From: Alistipes sp. Zagget8
GTDB taxonomy: Bacteria > Bacteroidota > Bacteroidia > Bacteroidales > Rikenellaceae
NCBI GenBank assembly: GCA_001941065.1
Contig: MSHJ01000011.1
Coordinates: 248,001 to 312,000, forward strand
Reading direction: 5' to 3'
DNA: 64,000 bases
Of the stretch, positions 40,362-49,719 are shown piece by piece (the first letter of the stretch is position 1; the number at the start of each line of letters is the position of its first letter). Both the position numbers and the translations under genes were made by a program. The notes beneath the pieces were generated by a model. The model was not told the DNA's origin. It was given only the letters and a program-made list of their open reading frames with translations, and ran no database searches.

Positions 40362-43300
40362 ATGCATCGTATTTTAAAATTGCGGCCGGGACCGGTGGGA
40401 TTGGTGTTTGCCGCACTCTTCGCTATATGCCTGTGTCTGGCTCCCGGAACGGCTGTTTACGCCCGGACCGATGCCCCTAAAACGGAGGTCAAAGGCCGTG
40501 TTACCGATGAAGCGGGCACCCCGCTGGTCGGAGTCACCGTCGTGGAGCGGGGAACCCCGAACGGAACGGCAACGCTCACCGACGGCCGGTTCTCGATTCA
40601 GATCGCGGCCGGCGGAGCGCTCGATTTCTCCTATATCGGCTACGCTTCCCGCACCGTCGAACCGGGCTCGCGCACCGAACTGGAGGTCGTGCTGAAGGAG
40701 GATGTCAAGACCATTGAGGAAGTTATCGTGACGGCCCTCGGCCTCGAACGCAACTATGCCGACCTGACCTATGCCGCCGACAAGATCAAGGGCCGGGAGC
40801 TGTCGGCCGTCAAATCCTCGAATATGATTCTTGCGCTGGCGGGTAAGTCGGCCGGCGTGCAGGTCAATTCGAGCTCCTCGGGGGCGGGCGCTTCGGCCAA
40901 AGTGAGCATCCGCGGCGTCCGTTCGGTGGCCAGCGACAACCAGCCGCTGTATGTGGTCGACGGTATGCCGATGCTGAACTCCTCGCCCGAGCAGTCCTAT
41001 TCGGCTATCGGCGGGACGGCCGATGCCGGCAACCGCGACGGCGGCGACGGTATCTCGAACCTCAATGCCGAGGATATCGAGAGCGTGTCGATCCTCAAGG
41101 GAGCTCCTGCGGCTGCGCTGTACGGCAGCCAGGCCGCCAACGGCGTCATCCTGATCACGACCAAGCGCGGCAGCGCCGAGAAACAGCAGGTGACGTTCAC
41201 CTCGAACCTGACCTTCCAGCGGCCTTTCTGCCTGCCCGAGTTTCAGGACCGCTACGGCGTGAGCGGCGGGGTCGAAAGCTGGGGCGCACGCGGCGGCGTG
41301 ACGTCGTACGACAACGTCGGGGAGTTTTTCCGGACGGGTGTGACGGCGGTGAACGGCCTGTCCGTTTCCACGGGGTCGGAGCTGATTCAGAGCTATTTCT
41401 CCTATGCCAATACCGCCGAGCGGGGTATCACCGGAAAAAACCGGCTGATGCGCCACAATTTCAACCTGCGTGCCACGTCGGATATTTTGGGCAAGCGGGT
41501 GAAGCTCGACGGAAACGTCAATTTCATGCGTCAGTCGGTGGACGACAAACCCGTGCCGGGCGGTTTCTACATGAACCCGCTGGTGGGGTTGTACCGTTTT
41601 CCGCGCGGCGTGGACATCACCCCTTACCGGGAGGATTTCGAGGTCTACGACGCCGACCGCAAACTCGGCGTGCAGAACTGGATAGCCCCGAGCGACGATT
41701 TCGAGCAGAATCCCTACTGGATCGTCAATCGCATCCGCAGCAAGAGCCTGCGCAATCGCGTCATGGCCTCGCTGTCGGCGGACTGGCGGGTGACCGGGTG
41801 GCTGCACATCAAGGCCCGCGCCAACGTGGACCATTTCAGCGACAAGGTGCGCCAGAAATTCTGGGCCTCGACGGCTCCGGCGCTGGCCGGCGCCAACGGA
41901 CGGTATGTGGAGAGCAGTTTCGCGGAGACGCTGTTCAACGGCGAGGTGCTGGCGCTGTTCGACAAGCGCCTTTCCGACGACTGGAAATTCAGCGCGACGC
42001 TCGGCACGGGACTCAACGACCGGACGGTCAATTCGCTGCGGATCGATTCGAAAACCGCGTCGCTCTACTATCCCAACATCTTCAACGTCGCCAACATCGT
42101 CATGAACAGCTCCGCCTACATCGACGAACAGATCGACGCCCGGCGCCAGATACAGTCGCTGTTTGCCACCGCGTCGTTCAAATACGGCGAAAGCCTCAAT
42201 TTCGAGGTCACGGGGCGTAACGACTGGGCCTCGACGCTGGCTTACACCGACCACGAGAACAGCGGGTTCTTCTACTATTCGGTCGGGGCGTCGTGGGTGC
42301 TCAACAAGATGTTCAAACTGCCCGAGTGGATTTCGATGGGCAAGGTCCGCCTGACCTGGAGCCGCGTGGGCAACGACATCCCGATGTTCATCACCAACCC
42401 GAAGGCGCATATTTCGGCGGGCGGAGGCGTCAATGCCGCCGACGCGGCTCCCGGAACCGACCTGAAGCCCGAGATGACCGGCGCTTTCGAAGCGGGCGCC
42501 GAGTGGCGTTTCTTCGGCGACCGGCTGAATGTGAACGCCACCTATTACAGGACCAATACCCGCAACCAGTTCTTCAAACTGCCGGCTCTTTCGGGCGAGG
42601 CCTATGCCTTCCGTTACGAGAATGCCGGAAACATCGAGAACGAAGGCGTGGAGATCGCGCTGAGCGCCTATCCGGTCTACGGAAAACGGATTACGTGGTA
42701 TTCGAGCGTGAATTTCTCGCAGAACCGGAACCGCGTGATAAAGCTCCACGACGAGCTGCGCGAGTACGTCTACGGGCCTTCGAGTTTCTCTTCGTCCTAT
42801 GCCATGAAACTGGTCGAGGGCGGTTCGATCGGCGACATTTACGGACGGGCTTTCGAGCGCGACGAACAGGGGCGGATCGTTTACGAGACCGAGGGCGACT
42901 ATGCCGGGCTTCCCCGCACGGTAGGCGACGGAAACACCGTGAAGGTCGGCAACGCCAATCCCCGCTTCTCGCTGTCGTGGAGCAATACGGTCTCTTACAA
43001 GGAACTGTCGCTGTCGCTGCTGGTGGACTGCCGTTACGGCGGCCGGCTGTTGTCGCAGACGATGGCCGACCTGGACTCCTACGGCGTCACGAAGGCGACG
43101 GCCGACGCCCGCGACCGCGGTTACGTGACGCTCGAAGGGCGGCGGATCGAGGACGTGAAGGGGTTCTACAAGCTGGTCGGAGGACGTGCCGGCGTGACGG
43201 AATACTATATGTACGATGCGACGAACATCCGGCTGCGGGAGATGTCGCTCTCCTATGCGCTGCCCAAACAGCTGGTGCGGCGGACGCGGGTGTTCAGCGC

Positions 43301-43463
43301 GGTGAGCGTGTCGCTGGTGGCCCGCAACCTCTTCTTTATCTACAACGCGTCGCCGTTCGATCCCGACCTCGTGCTCTCGACGGGCAACGACAATCAGGGT
43401 ATCGACGTCTACGGCATGCCGACCGTGCGGAGTGTCGGATTTAACATCAAACTGGAATTCTGA
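40362..43463 (+). CDS. SusC/RagA-type TonB-dependent transporter
   Basis: This 1033-residue transporter has a signal peptide (to about residue 31, TAVYAR), a carboxypeptidase-regulatory-like domain at about 40-120 (VKGRVTDEAGTPLVGVTVVE), a TonB plug at about 130-255 (LYVVDGMPMLNS) and a barrel ending FNIKLEF. There is no STN domain, so it should not signal through FecR, and it has a normal vegetative-type promoter. I use the ATG at 40362; a GTG 12 bases earlier is in frame. It is followed after 4 bases by its SusD partner and by no enzyme genes. Confidence 0.94.
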   Translation: MHRILKLRPGPVGLVFAALFAICLCLAPGTAVYARTDAPKTEVKGRVTDEAGTPLVGVTVVERGTPNGTATLTDGRFSIQIAAGGALDFSYIGYASRTVEPGSRTELEVVLKEDVKTIEEVIVTALGLERNYADLTYAADKIKGRELSAVKSSNMILALAGKSAGVQVNSSSSGAGASAKVSIRGVRSVASDNQPLYVVDGMPMLNSSPEQSYSAIGGTADAGNRDGGDGISNLNAEDIESVSILKGAPAAALYGSQAANGVILITTKRGSAEKQQVTFTSNLTFQRPFCLPEFQDRYGVSGGVESWGARGGVTSYDNVGEFFRTGVTAVNGLSVSTGSELIQSYFSYANTAERGITGKNRLMRHNFNLRATSDILGKRVKLDGNVNFMRQSVDDKPVPGGFYMNPLVGLYRFPRGVDITPYREDFEVYDADRKLGVQNWIAPSDDFEQNPYWIVNRIRSKSLRNRVMASLSADWRVTGWLHIKARANVDHFSDKVRQKFWASTAPALAGANGRYVESSFAETLFNGEVLALFDKRLSDDWKFSATLGTGLNDRTVNSLRIDSKTASLYYPNIFNVANIVMNSSAYIDEQIDARRQIQSLFATASFKYGESLNFEVTGRNDWASTLAYTDHENSGFFYYSVGASWVLNKMFKLPEWISMGKVRLTWSRVGNDIPMFITNPKAHISAGGGVNAADAAPGTDLKPEMTGAFEAGAEWRFFGDRLNVNATYYRTNTRNQFFKLPALSGEAYAFRYENAGNIENEGVEIALSAYPVYGKRITWYSSVNFSQNRNRVIKLHDELREYVYGPSSFSSSYAMKLVEGGSIGDIYGRAFERDEQGRIVYETEGDYAGLPRTVGDGNTVKVGNANPRFSLSWSNTVSYKELSLSLLVDCRYGGRLLSQTMADLDSYGVTKATADARDRGYVTLEGRRIEDVKGFYKLVGGRAGVTEYYMYDATNIRLREMSLSYALPKQLVRRTRVFSAVSVSLVARNLFFIYNASPFDPDLVLSTGNDNQGIDVYGMPTVRSVGFNIKLEF

Positions 43464-43467
43464 GGAT

Positions 43468-45096
43468 ATGAAACGCTGGCAAACCTACTTTTTCGCCGGA
43501 TGCTGTGCGCTTTGCCTCGGGGCATGCACGGGTAATTTCCGGGACATCAACGACGACCAGTCGGGCACGACGGACAAGGAACTCGAGGCCGACAACAACG
43601 GCTTGGGCTATCGGCTGAAGATCGTCCAGCAGGGCGTCTATTTCAACTACGACTACGGCAAGGGCAAGAACTGGCCCTTTCAGCTCACGCAGAACCTCAA
43701 TGCGGATATGTTTTCGGGCTATATGCACGACCCCAAACCGCTGCAGGGCGGGAGCCATAATTCGGACTACAACCTCCAGGACGGCTGGAACAGCGCCATG
43801 TGGCAGTTCACCTACTCCTACATCATGCCCGAGATTTACCGCCTCGAGCAGACGGCCGGAGAACTTATGCCGCCGTTCTACGCCATTACCAAGATACTCA
43901 AGGTGCTGGTCATGCACCGGGTGACCGATTTTTACGGACCGGTGATCTACTCCCATTTCGGCAGCAGCGGCGTCGAGTATGTGCCCGACAGTCAGGAGGA
44001 GGTTTACGGCCATTTCTTCGCCGATCTGGACGAAGCCGTGCGGATTTTGTCGGAATATGTCGCGGAGCACCCGGCGGCCAATGAATTTGCGTCGTTCGAT
44101 CTGCTGCTCGACGGCAGTTACACCGCGTGGCTGCGTTTCGCCAACTCGCTGCGTATGCGGCTGGCGGTGCGGATCGCCATGGCGGCGCCGGAACGGGCGG
44201 CGGAAGAGTTCCGGACGGCGCTCGGCAATTCCCACGGCGTGATCGAGGTGAATACGAGCAATGCCGCCGTCGACGCTTCGGGGGTCTACCTGAACCCGCT
44301 GGGGGCGATCAACCGCAGTTGGAACGAGGCGGTCATGAATGCCTCGATGGAGTCGATCCTGAAGGGATTCGGGGACCCGCGCATCGAAAAGTTCTTCGAA
44401 CCCTGCCGGGCCGACCTGGTCATCACGGAGGATGGATCGGGTACGGCAGCGATTGCGCTCAAGGGCGAATACCACGGCATCCGGCAGGGAACGGCCTTTT
44501 CGCATAACTATTACGCCGCGTTTTCGCGCCTGACGATCGAACCGACGACCGATGCCGTCCTGATGACGGCTGCCGAGGTGTGGTTCCTGCGTGCGGAGGG
44601 GGCCCTGCGAGGCTGGACCGGCGAGAGCCCGGAGACCTGTTACCGCAACGGTGTGGGCCTTTCGTTCGCCCAGTGGCAGGTGTCGGGCAGCGAGCAGTAC
44701 CTGGCCAGCGACGCCGCGGCGGCCGATTATCACGATCCGGTCGATCCGCAGAACGATATGGCGGCCCGGTGCCGGGTGACGCCCCGCTGGGACGAGTCGG
44801 CGGATTATGAGCAGAAGCTCGAACGGATTATCACCCAGAAATGGATTGCCATGTATCCCGAAGGATGCGAGGCGTGGGCCGAACAGCGCCGCACGGGTTA
44901 TCCGCAGTTGTTTCCGGTGCGCTTCAACCACAGCAAGGGGCAGAGCATCGAGACCGGGACAATGATCCGGCGGCTGCCTTTCCCCGCGACCATGGCCACT
45001 TCCGACCCCGAGCAATACACCGCACTGGTAGGTGTATTGGACGGTGCGGACCACGGCGGCACCCGCCTGTGGTGGGACACCGGGAGGAATTTCTGA
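43468..45096 (+). CDS. SusD/RagB family lipoprotein, SusD-like_2 type
   Basis: This 542-residue lipoprotein has lipobox LGACT (Cys at about 20). The segments QFTYSYIMPEIYRLEQTAGE and LVMHRVTDFYGPVIYSHFG are typical of the nutrient-binding outer-membrane lipoproteins grouped as SusD-like_2, which differ from classic SusD at the 2.7-kb locus upstream. It forms a pair with the preceding susC. The substrate is not indicated by neighbours; in other species such enzyme-free pairs may import peptides, glycopeptides or small ligands. Confidence 0.9.
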   Translation: MKRWQTYFFAGCCALCLGACTGNFRDINDDQSGTTDKELEADNNGLGYRLKIVQQGVYFNYDYGKGKNWPFQLTQNLNADMFSGYMHDPKPLQGGSHNSDYNLQDGWNSAMWQFTYSYIMPEIYRLEQTAGELMPPFYAITKILKVLVMHRVTDFYGPVIYSHFGSSGVEYVPDSQEEVYGHFFADLDEAVRILSEYVAEHPAANEFASFDLLLDGSYTAWLRFANSLRMRLAVRIAMAAPERAAEEFRTALGNSHGVIEVNTSNAAVDASGVYLNPLGAINRSWNEAVMNASMESILKGFGDPRIEKFFEPCRADLVITEDGSGTAAIALKGEYHGIRQGTAFSHNYYAAFSRLTIEPTTDAVLMTAAEVWFLRAEGALRGWTGESPETCYRNGVGLSFAQWQVSGSEQYLASDAAAADYHDPVDPQNDMAARCRVTPRWDESADYEQKLERIITQKWIAMYPEGCEAWAEQRRTGYPQLFPVRFNHSKGQSIETGTMIRRLPFPATMATSDPEQYTALVGVLDGADHGGTRLWWDTGRNF

Positions 45097-45103
45097 TACG
45101 GCA

Positions 45104-45125
45104 AACGCCCCTTTCGAGGGGCGTT
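45104..45125. terminator. Bidirectional terminator with TTCG loop
   Basis: A 9-bp perfect stem (AACGCCCCT/AGGGGCGTT) has a TTCG tetraloop. It lies in the 35 bases between the convergent susD and cytolysin-like genes. Confidence 0.8.
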
Positions 45126-45131
45126 CGTCAT

Positions 45132-46391
45132 TCAGGGCAGTTCCAGTTCCACCTCCATTGTGCTGACGCCGTTGTCCGCAAATTCGTTGACGGTGAAACC
45201 GAGCGGGAGGACGGCGGTCGATTGCATTTCGTCGATGTATCTGCGGATCAGGTACGCGGGTTCGCCCATCGTTACGTGCGCACCGTGGTTGTCGAAATAG
45301 ACGTACCAACAGGTGAGCTCATTCTTGATTTTCGAGTCGCTGTCGCTCAGTGTCGTATCGCAGAAAATCTGGGAAATCACCCGGTTTACCGCGGTGATAT
45401 CAGCGTTGCTTTCGACCAGCAGCAGGGCGGTCCTTCCGTAACTTACGCTGTTGATATAGACCATGTCGGCGATTTCATCGCCGCCGACCGTCTCTTCGAT
45501 CAGTTTTCCGGGATAATCCATCATGATCGTGAACAGGCTCTGGGCATAGATGTAGATAACTCCCGTCTGCCGCTCCATCTCCTTGTCGGTGTAGGGCCTG
45601 CCGCCGTTTATCAGCCCGACCAGATCGAGCCCCAGATTGCTTTTTCCGAGCAGGTGAAGATGCCTGTACGAATTGTAGCGAACCGGATATGAACAGAATT
45701 CTTCGTTCTGCGTCGGCAGGTCTGCAATGATTTTTTGCGCCAATGCGTTCGTGGCCTCATAAGAGGGTGCGGGCAAATCCTCGGGAGGGAGCTTGCTGTT
45801 GGTGGCGACAACGGTTATCGGATTATAGGTATATCGGTCGTATGCCGTGAGCCGGCTGTAATCGGTGCGGCGGTCGATCAGGTGTCCGGGATATACCTGT
45901 TTCGCAAGCCCCGGGGCGGCGAACAGCTGTATTCCGGTTATCCGGTACCTGCGTGTCGTCTGGTCCTCCAGCAATTCGTACCCGGCCTCGGCCAGCTTGT
46001 TTACCGGAAAAGGGACCCAGTGGAGCGGAGGCGCAGGCTCTTTTCCCTCCTGGGAAACGGAGAGGAATGCCGATGCGCGGCCGCGGCCGAAGAGAAGCGG
46101 AATTTCCGTATTGCGCGGAGTTTCGTCGTCGTTGTATTGGACGGTTATGTCGAGGTATTCCCGCTCCCCGGCCGAGGTCTTTTGAACGACGCACCATTCC
46201 GGAACTTTTCCGACCTGCCAGTTGCAGTTCGATGAAACGGCAATACGTGCCTGGAGTCCGGTGCTGCCGGCTTCGACACTCTCATGCTCGGGTGTGATGT
46301 AATAGGTTTGTTCGGTGGGAACGTCGCCGGGCCGGTCGTCCTGACAGGCGGCGAATGAAAACGCTAAAAGAAAAAGGCCCCAATGTTTCAT
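45132..46391 (-). CDS. Thiol-activated cytolysin (CDC) family lipoprotein with BACON domain, no domain 4
   Basis: The 419-residue protein has lipobox FAACQ (Cys16), a BACON-type beta domain at about 28-115 (ISSNCNW-like SSNCNWQVGKVPEW and LSVSQEG), and a CDC-like part from about 120 to the end. CDC signatures: VYPGHLID (166-173) followed by PITVVATNSKLPP, like the first strands of domain 1, and VYINSVSYGRT (311-321), the best-conserved block of pneumolysin-type toxins. The frame ends at the position where domain 4, with the cholesterol-binding Trp-rich undecapeptide, would begin. So it may form pores or rings with another recognition mode, or not at all. There is no neighbouring immunity-like gene. 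Confidence 0.85.
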   Translation of the reverse strand: MKHWGLFLLAFSFAACQDDRPGDVPTEQTYYITPEHESVEAGSTGLQARIAVSSNCNWQVGKVPEWCVVQKTSAGEREYLDITVQYNDDETPRNTEIPLLFGRGRASAFLSVSQEGKEPAPPLHWVPFPVNKLAEAGYELLEDQTTRRYRITGIQLFAAPGLAKQVYPGHLIDRRTDYSRLTAYDRYTYNPITVVATNSKLPPEDLPAPSYEATNALAQKIIADLPTQNEEFCSYPVRYNSYRHLHLLGKSNLGLDLVGLINGGRPYTDKEMERQTGVIYIYAQSLFTIMMDYPGKLIEETVGGDEIADMVYINSVSYGRTALLLVESNADITAVNRVISQIFCDTTLSDSDSKIKNELTCWYVYFDNHGAHVTMGEPAYLIRRYIDEMQSTAVLPLGFTVNEFADNGVSTMEVELELP

Positions 46392-46490
46392 ACTAAGCGG
46401 TTTTAGTCAAACACTTGGGGGCGGAGGCTCGTTGAGAAGCGTATTCTTTCGGCGGTTTTGCCCGCGTCGGGTATCCGGGATCGGTTCAGG

Positions 46491-46503
46491 TTTACCCCCC
46501 CCC
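46491..46503 (-). repeat. Poly-G tract with shared flank (TTTAC9), copy 2
   Basis: The plus strand reads TTTACCCCCCCCC, identical over 13 bases to 31241-31253. It lies at the expected 5' end of the cytolysin-like transcript. Confidence 0.85.
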
Positions 46504-46518
46504 TTGGATTTTGTCTTG

Positions 46519-46550
46519 TAAAGGTAGAAAAACAATCGCACAAATACAAA
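46519..46550 (-). promoter_or_regulatory. Promoter of the cytolysin-like gene
   Basis: Minus strand: TTTG (46547-46550), 20 bp, TACCTTTA (46519-46526), one mismatch in the final base. The start would be at about 46512, with the G9 tract from about +10 and a leader of about 120 nt. Confidence 0.55.
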
Positions 46551-46893
46551 AAAAGTCTCCCGAAAGAGACTTCGATGTGTGGATAAAGGGGCTCCTGCAC
46601 TAAATGAATCTATATGTATATTAATCGGAAAAGAGAAGCCCTGTAATTATTACGGAGCTTTTTGCGTTAAAGGCGACGGAACAGAGTGGGCCGGGATACA
46701 GATGAACGCCCTCCGGCGCCGGGATCGAATTCCGGCCCGACAGCTAAAATTGGCCTTATTGTGTACGATTTTCGTCCTGCCGGGAAGGCGGTTTGCGTAA
46801 ATTTGTTCATGCTTCGAAACCTGCCGTGTCCAGATATTTCTGGGCGCCGGGAGGGTTTCGGTGACACCAACCTTAAACTTTAACCTCAAATTT
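46551..46893. other. Intergenic region between divergent genes
   Basis: No gene is seen. It holds a -7 box TAAATTTG at 46798-46805 for the plus-strand surface-protein operon, 88 bases before its start codon, with a poor -33. GGGCCGG near 46689 can pair with CCGGCCC near 46734, giving a possible structured element upstream of that promoter. Confidence 0.5.
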
Positions 46894-49698
46894 ATGGAGA
46901 AACTGCGACTCTTAACGCTTTTATTTTTGACGGTGATTATCGCAGCCTGTCAAAAAGATCCCACGCGGGACGGATCGTCTGATCCGGATGTGGTCTCATT
47001 CCAGGGATCGGCTTCATTCAAGACCGTGGACCCGGCTGAAAAGGGGATCGATCTGATCTGGGATGCCGATGTAGACCGGATCGGTCTGTTTGCGGCCGAC
47101 GGCGAGACCGTCGAGCATGCCAATATTTATTATGCAGCCTTTTCGTCGGCGGAAAATACGCAGTTCGTCTGTCCTTCGCAGGACCGGCGAATCGTGTGGA
47201 GCGCTGGCGCAGCTACGCGCGATTTCTTCGCCTATTATCCCTATCGGACGACGCACGATGATTTGACGGCCATTCCGGTGACGATTGCCGCGGAGCAGAA
47301 GGGGCCGGCCGGCGCTACGACGCACCTGAAACAACAGGTCAACCTATATGCTGCGTGCGAGGGTGTGAAAGGTCCGATCGAAGCCGTATCCTTCCCGTTC
47401 GGAAGCGTTGCCGCAGTCGTCGAGCTCCGGCTTGCCGCCGACCGGACGTTGTCGCAGGTTCGGAACATAACGTTGCGCAGTGCCGACGGTGCGACGCTGG
47501 CTTTCGAAACGGGGACGTTGAACCTGCGGACCGGGGTGGTAACCCCCGGAGAGCAGACGGCGGCCGAGGTAAACTATGAAGTCGAAGGACAGGCTACGAT
47601 CTCACGCACGCCGACGAGTTTTTTCCTGGCTGTAAATCCCGTGGAGGCGGGAGGGACGTTGGAGGTGCTGGTCGATTACGGCGACAAGCATCTGTCGCTG
47701 GGTTCGGCAGTCGTCCCCGAAAGCGGGATTCCCGCCGGACGGTTGACCATATTCTCGTTGGGTTACGAATTCCCGCAGCGCATAGCGGAGGACCTGAGCG
47801 TCAACGGTACGGCGAACACCTATCTGGTGACCAAACCCGGCACGACCTATAAATTCCGTGCAACGACCAAAGGCAACGGCACGCCGCGCACCTATTCGTG
47901 GTCGGCAGACGGCCGTCCGATAACCAAATCCTATTCCGAGGCTGATCTGGCCATTGAGCCCGCGGCGGCGAAACTCGTGTGGTACAATTCGCCGAAGACG
48001 GCCGACGGTTGGGTGCGCGAGAGCCCCGTGGTCATCGAATCCGTGGAGTACGACGATTGGGAGGGCAACGTCTATTTCACCACTCCGGCCGAGTTTGTTC
48101 CCGGCAATGCCCTGATCGCGGCCTATGATGCCGGCGGCGAGGTGCTTTGGAGCTGGAATATCTGGGCTGTCGAAAATTACGATTGCGACGCCGAAGCCCG
48201 CCAGGTGGGCCGCTATACGATGATGGACCGTAACCTGGGTGCCATGGCGGGACGCGAGGCGATGAATTCCTCGGATAAACGCGCTGCGGCCTGGGCTTTG
48301 GGCAACTATTATCAGTGGGGACGCAAAGACCCGTTCCCCGCGGCTGCGGAGTACGATGACACGGGATTCGGCAGCGAGATGTACTGGGGGCTTCCGACCT
48401 ATACGCCCATCGAAGAACTGCAGCAGGATTACTCCTCCGAGAGCTGGGGTGCCGGAAACATGATGTTCGGCAAGGTCGGGGCGAACAACGCCTATGCCGT
48501 GGGTGACAAGACCGTCGACGACGCCGTCGCCCTGTCGGTGAAATATCCCTATCGCTGGATGGCCAAGGAGGTCAGCGGCGTTCAGGCTGACAACTGGTAC
48601 AGCAGCTATTCGTGGTTCAACAATACGGGTTCGGCCGAGAATCAGACCGGATGGTTCTATCTGTGGGGCAGCGAATATGTCGGCGACAACCTGAAGAGCA
48701 TTTACGACCCGTGTCCTGCGGGCTGGAAAGTGGCGCCGCCCGAAGCCCTCGATTTCGCCCTCGGCAACTCTGCGTCGCTCGATGAAAAACCGTTCGGGCG
48801 TTACTCCCGCGAATACGACCTCTATTTCCCCTATACCGGACAGCGGCAGTCCGCCTTCAACGGCAGCCATATCCGGTCGCTCACCAATAAGATGCTCGCG
48901 CTGACCAGTTCCAGTGTCGGCGGCAACTATTACCCGGTTCAGGGCGGTCTGGGCGGATATTCGTCCTACAACTCCTATACGGGAGCCGGTTACCAGTTGC
49001 GCTGCGTCCGCGAGCAGCCGACTGCGATGCCCAAGGGACGTCTGGAAGGTCCGCGTGCCGTACTGATCGGCAACTCCATCACGGAGGTATGGCAGGCGCG
49101 TACCGACAACAAGACTTTCTTTTCCGACAACGATTTCCTGCCCAAGGGTATCAGCGGTCAGACCTCGCTTCAGATCAGCGCCCGTTTTTACAACGACGTA
49201 GTCGTCAACGATCCGGCGTGCGTGGTCATCGCCTGCGGCGTCAATGACCTGGCCGAGAACGACGGACAGCCCTGTTCGATCGAACGAGTCTTCGCCGATA
49301 TCCGGCTGATGGCCGAAACAGGCGCTGCGAGAGGCTTCAAGGTCGTCATTGGCTCGACGCCCCCGGCCAACCGGATCTGGTGGCAGAGCGACGACTGGAA
49401 CGCCACCCATCCCGATGTCGGGCAGCGCGTCGTCGAGCTGAACAAGTTGCTGAAACAGTATGCCGAAGAGCGGGGCTTCGTCTATGCCGATTACCATTCG
49501 GCGCTCAAAGACGATCAGGACGGGCTGAAACTCGAGTACTCCTGGACATCGGACGACCGTGTGCATCCCAATGCGGCAGGCTATGCCGTGATGGAGAAAA
49601 TTCTCAAGGAGGCCGTCGACAAGGCGCTCTTCGATCCCGACGCGACAGACGGCAACGGACAGATCGACGATCTCGACAAATGGACAGGCTGGGAGTAA
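46894..49698 (+). CDS. Fimbrillin-like / FISUMP / SGNH-hydrolase fusion lipoprotein
   Basis: The 934-residue surface protein has lipobox IAACQ (about residue 17). Part 1 (about 30-300) is fimbrillin-like, with VDRIGLFAADG and DFFAYYPYRT. Part 2 (about 415-710) is FISUMP-like: YTMMDRNLGAMAGRE, YYQWGRKDPFP and IYDPCPAGWKVAPPEAL. Part 3 (about 718-905) is an SGNH hydrolase with block I IGNSITEVW, block II GISGQTS, block III ACGVNDL and block V DDRVHPN, so Ser, Gly, Asn, Asp and His of the active site are all there. A lipase, deacetylase or esterase acting on a surface substrate is implied. The following gene is related but lacks the third part. Confidence 0.88.
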   Translation: MEKLRLLTLLFLTVIIAACQKDPTRDGSSDPDVVSFQGSASFKTVDPAEKGIDLIWDADVDRIGLFAADGETVEHANIYYAAFSSAENTQFVCPSQDRRIVWSAGAATRDFFAYYPYRTTHDDLTAIPVTIAAEQKGPAGATTHLKQQVNLYAACEGVKGPIEAVSFPFGSVAAVVELRLAADRTLSQVRNITLRSADGATLAFETGTLNLRTGVVTPGEQTAAEVNYEVEGQATISRTPTSFFLAVNPVEAGGTLEVLVDYGDKHLSLGSAVVPESGIPAGRLTIFSLGYEFPQRIAEDLSVNGTANTYLVTKPGTTYKFRATTKGNGTPRTYSWSADGRPITKSYSEADLAIEPAAAKLVWYNSPKTADGWVRESPVVIESVEYDDWEGNVYFTTPAEFVPGNALIAAYDAGGEVLWSWNIWAVENYDCDAEARQVGRYTMMDRNLGAMAGREAMNSSDKRAAAWALGNYYQWGRKDPFPAAAEYDDTGFGSEMYWGLPTYTPIEELQQDYSSESWGAGNMMFGKVGANNAYAVGDKTVDDAVALSVKYPYRWMAKEVSGVQADNWYSSYSWFNNTGSAENQTGWFYLWGSEYVGDNLKSIYDPCPAGWKVAPPEALDFALGNSASLDEKPFGRYSREYDLYFPYTGQRQSAFNGSHIRSLTNKMLALTSSSVGGNYYPVQGGLGGYSSYNSYTGAGYQLRCVREQPTAMPKGRLEGPRAVLIGNSITEVWQARTDNKTFFSDNDFLPKGISGQTSLQISARFYNDVVVNDPACVVIACGVNDLAENDGQPCSIERVFADIRLMAETGAARGFKVVIGSTPPANRIWWQSDDWNATHPDVGQRVVELNKLLKQYAEERGFVYADYHSALKDDQDGLKLEYSWTSDDRVHPNAAGYAVMEKILKEAVDKALFDPDATDGNGQIDDLDKWTGWE

Positions 49699-49719
49699 CC
49701 TTAAAACACTTAAAACACG

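Noticed and set aside
44841..45692. 283-codon plus-strand frame spanning the end of susD and the cytolysin-like gene.
   Set aside because: It crosses the two-way terminator and is antisense to the cytolysin-like gene, with no domain of its own.
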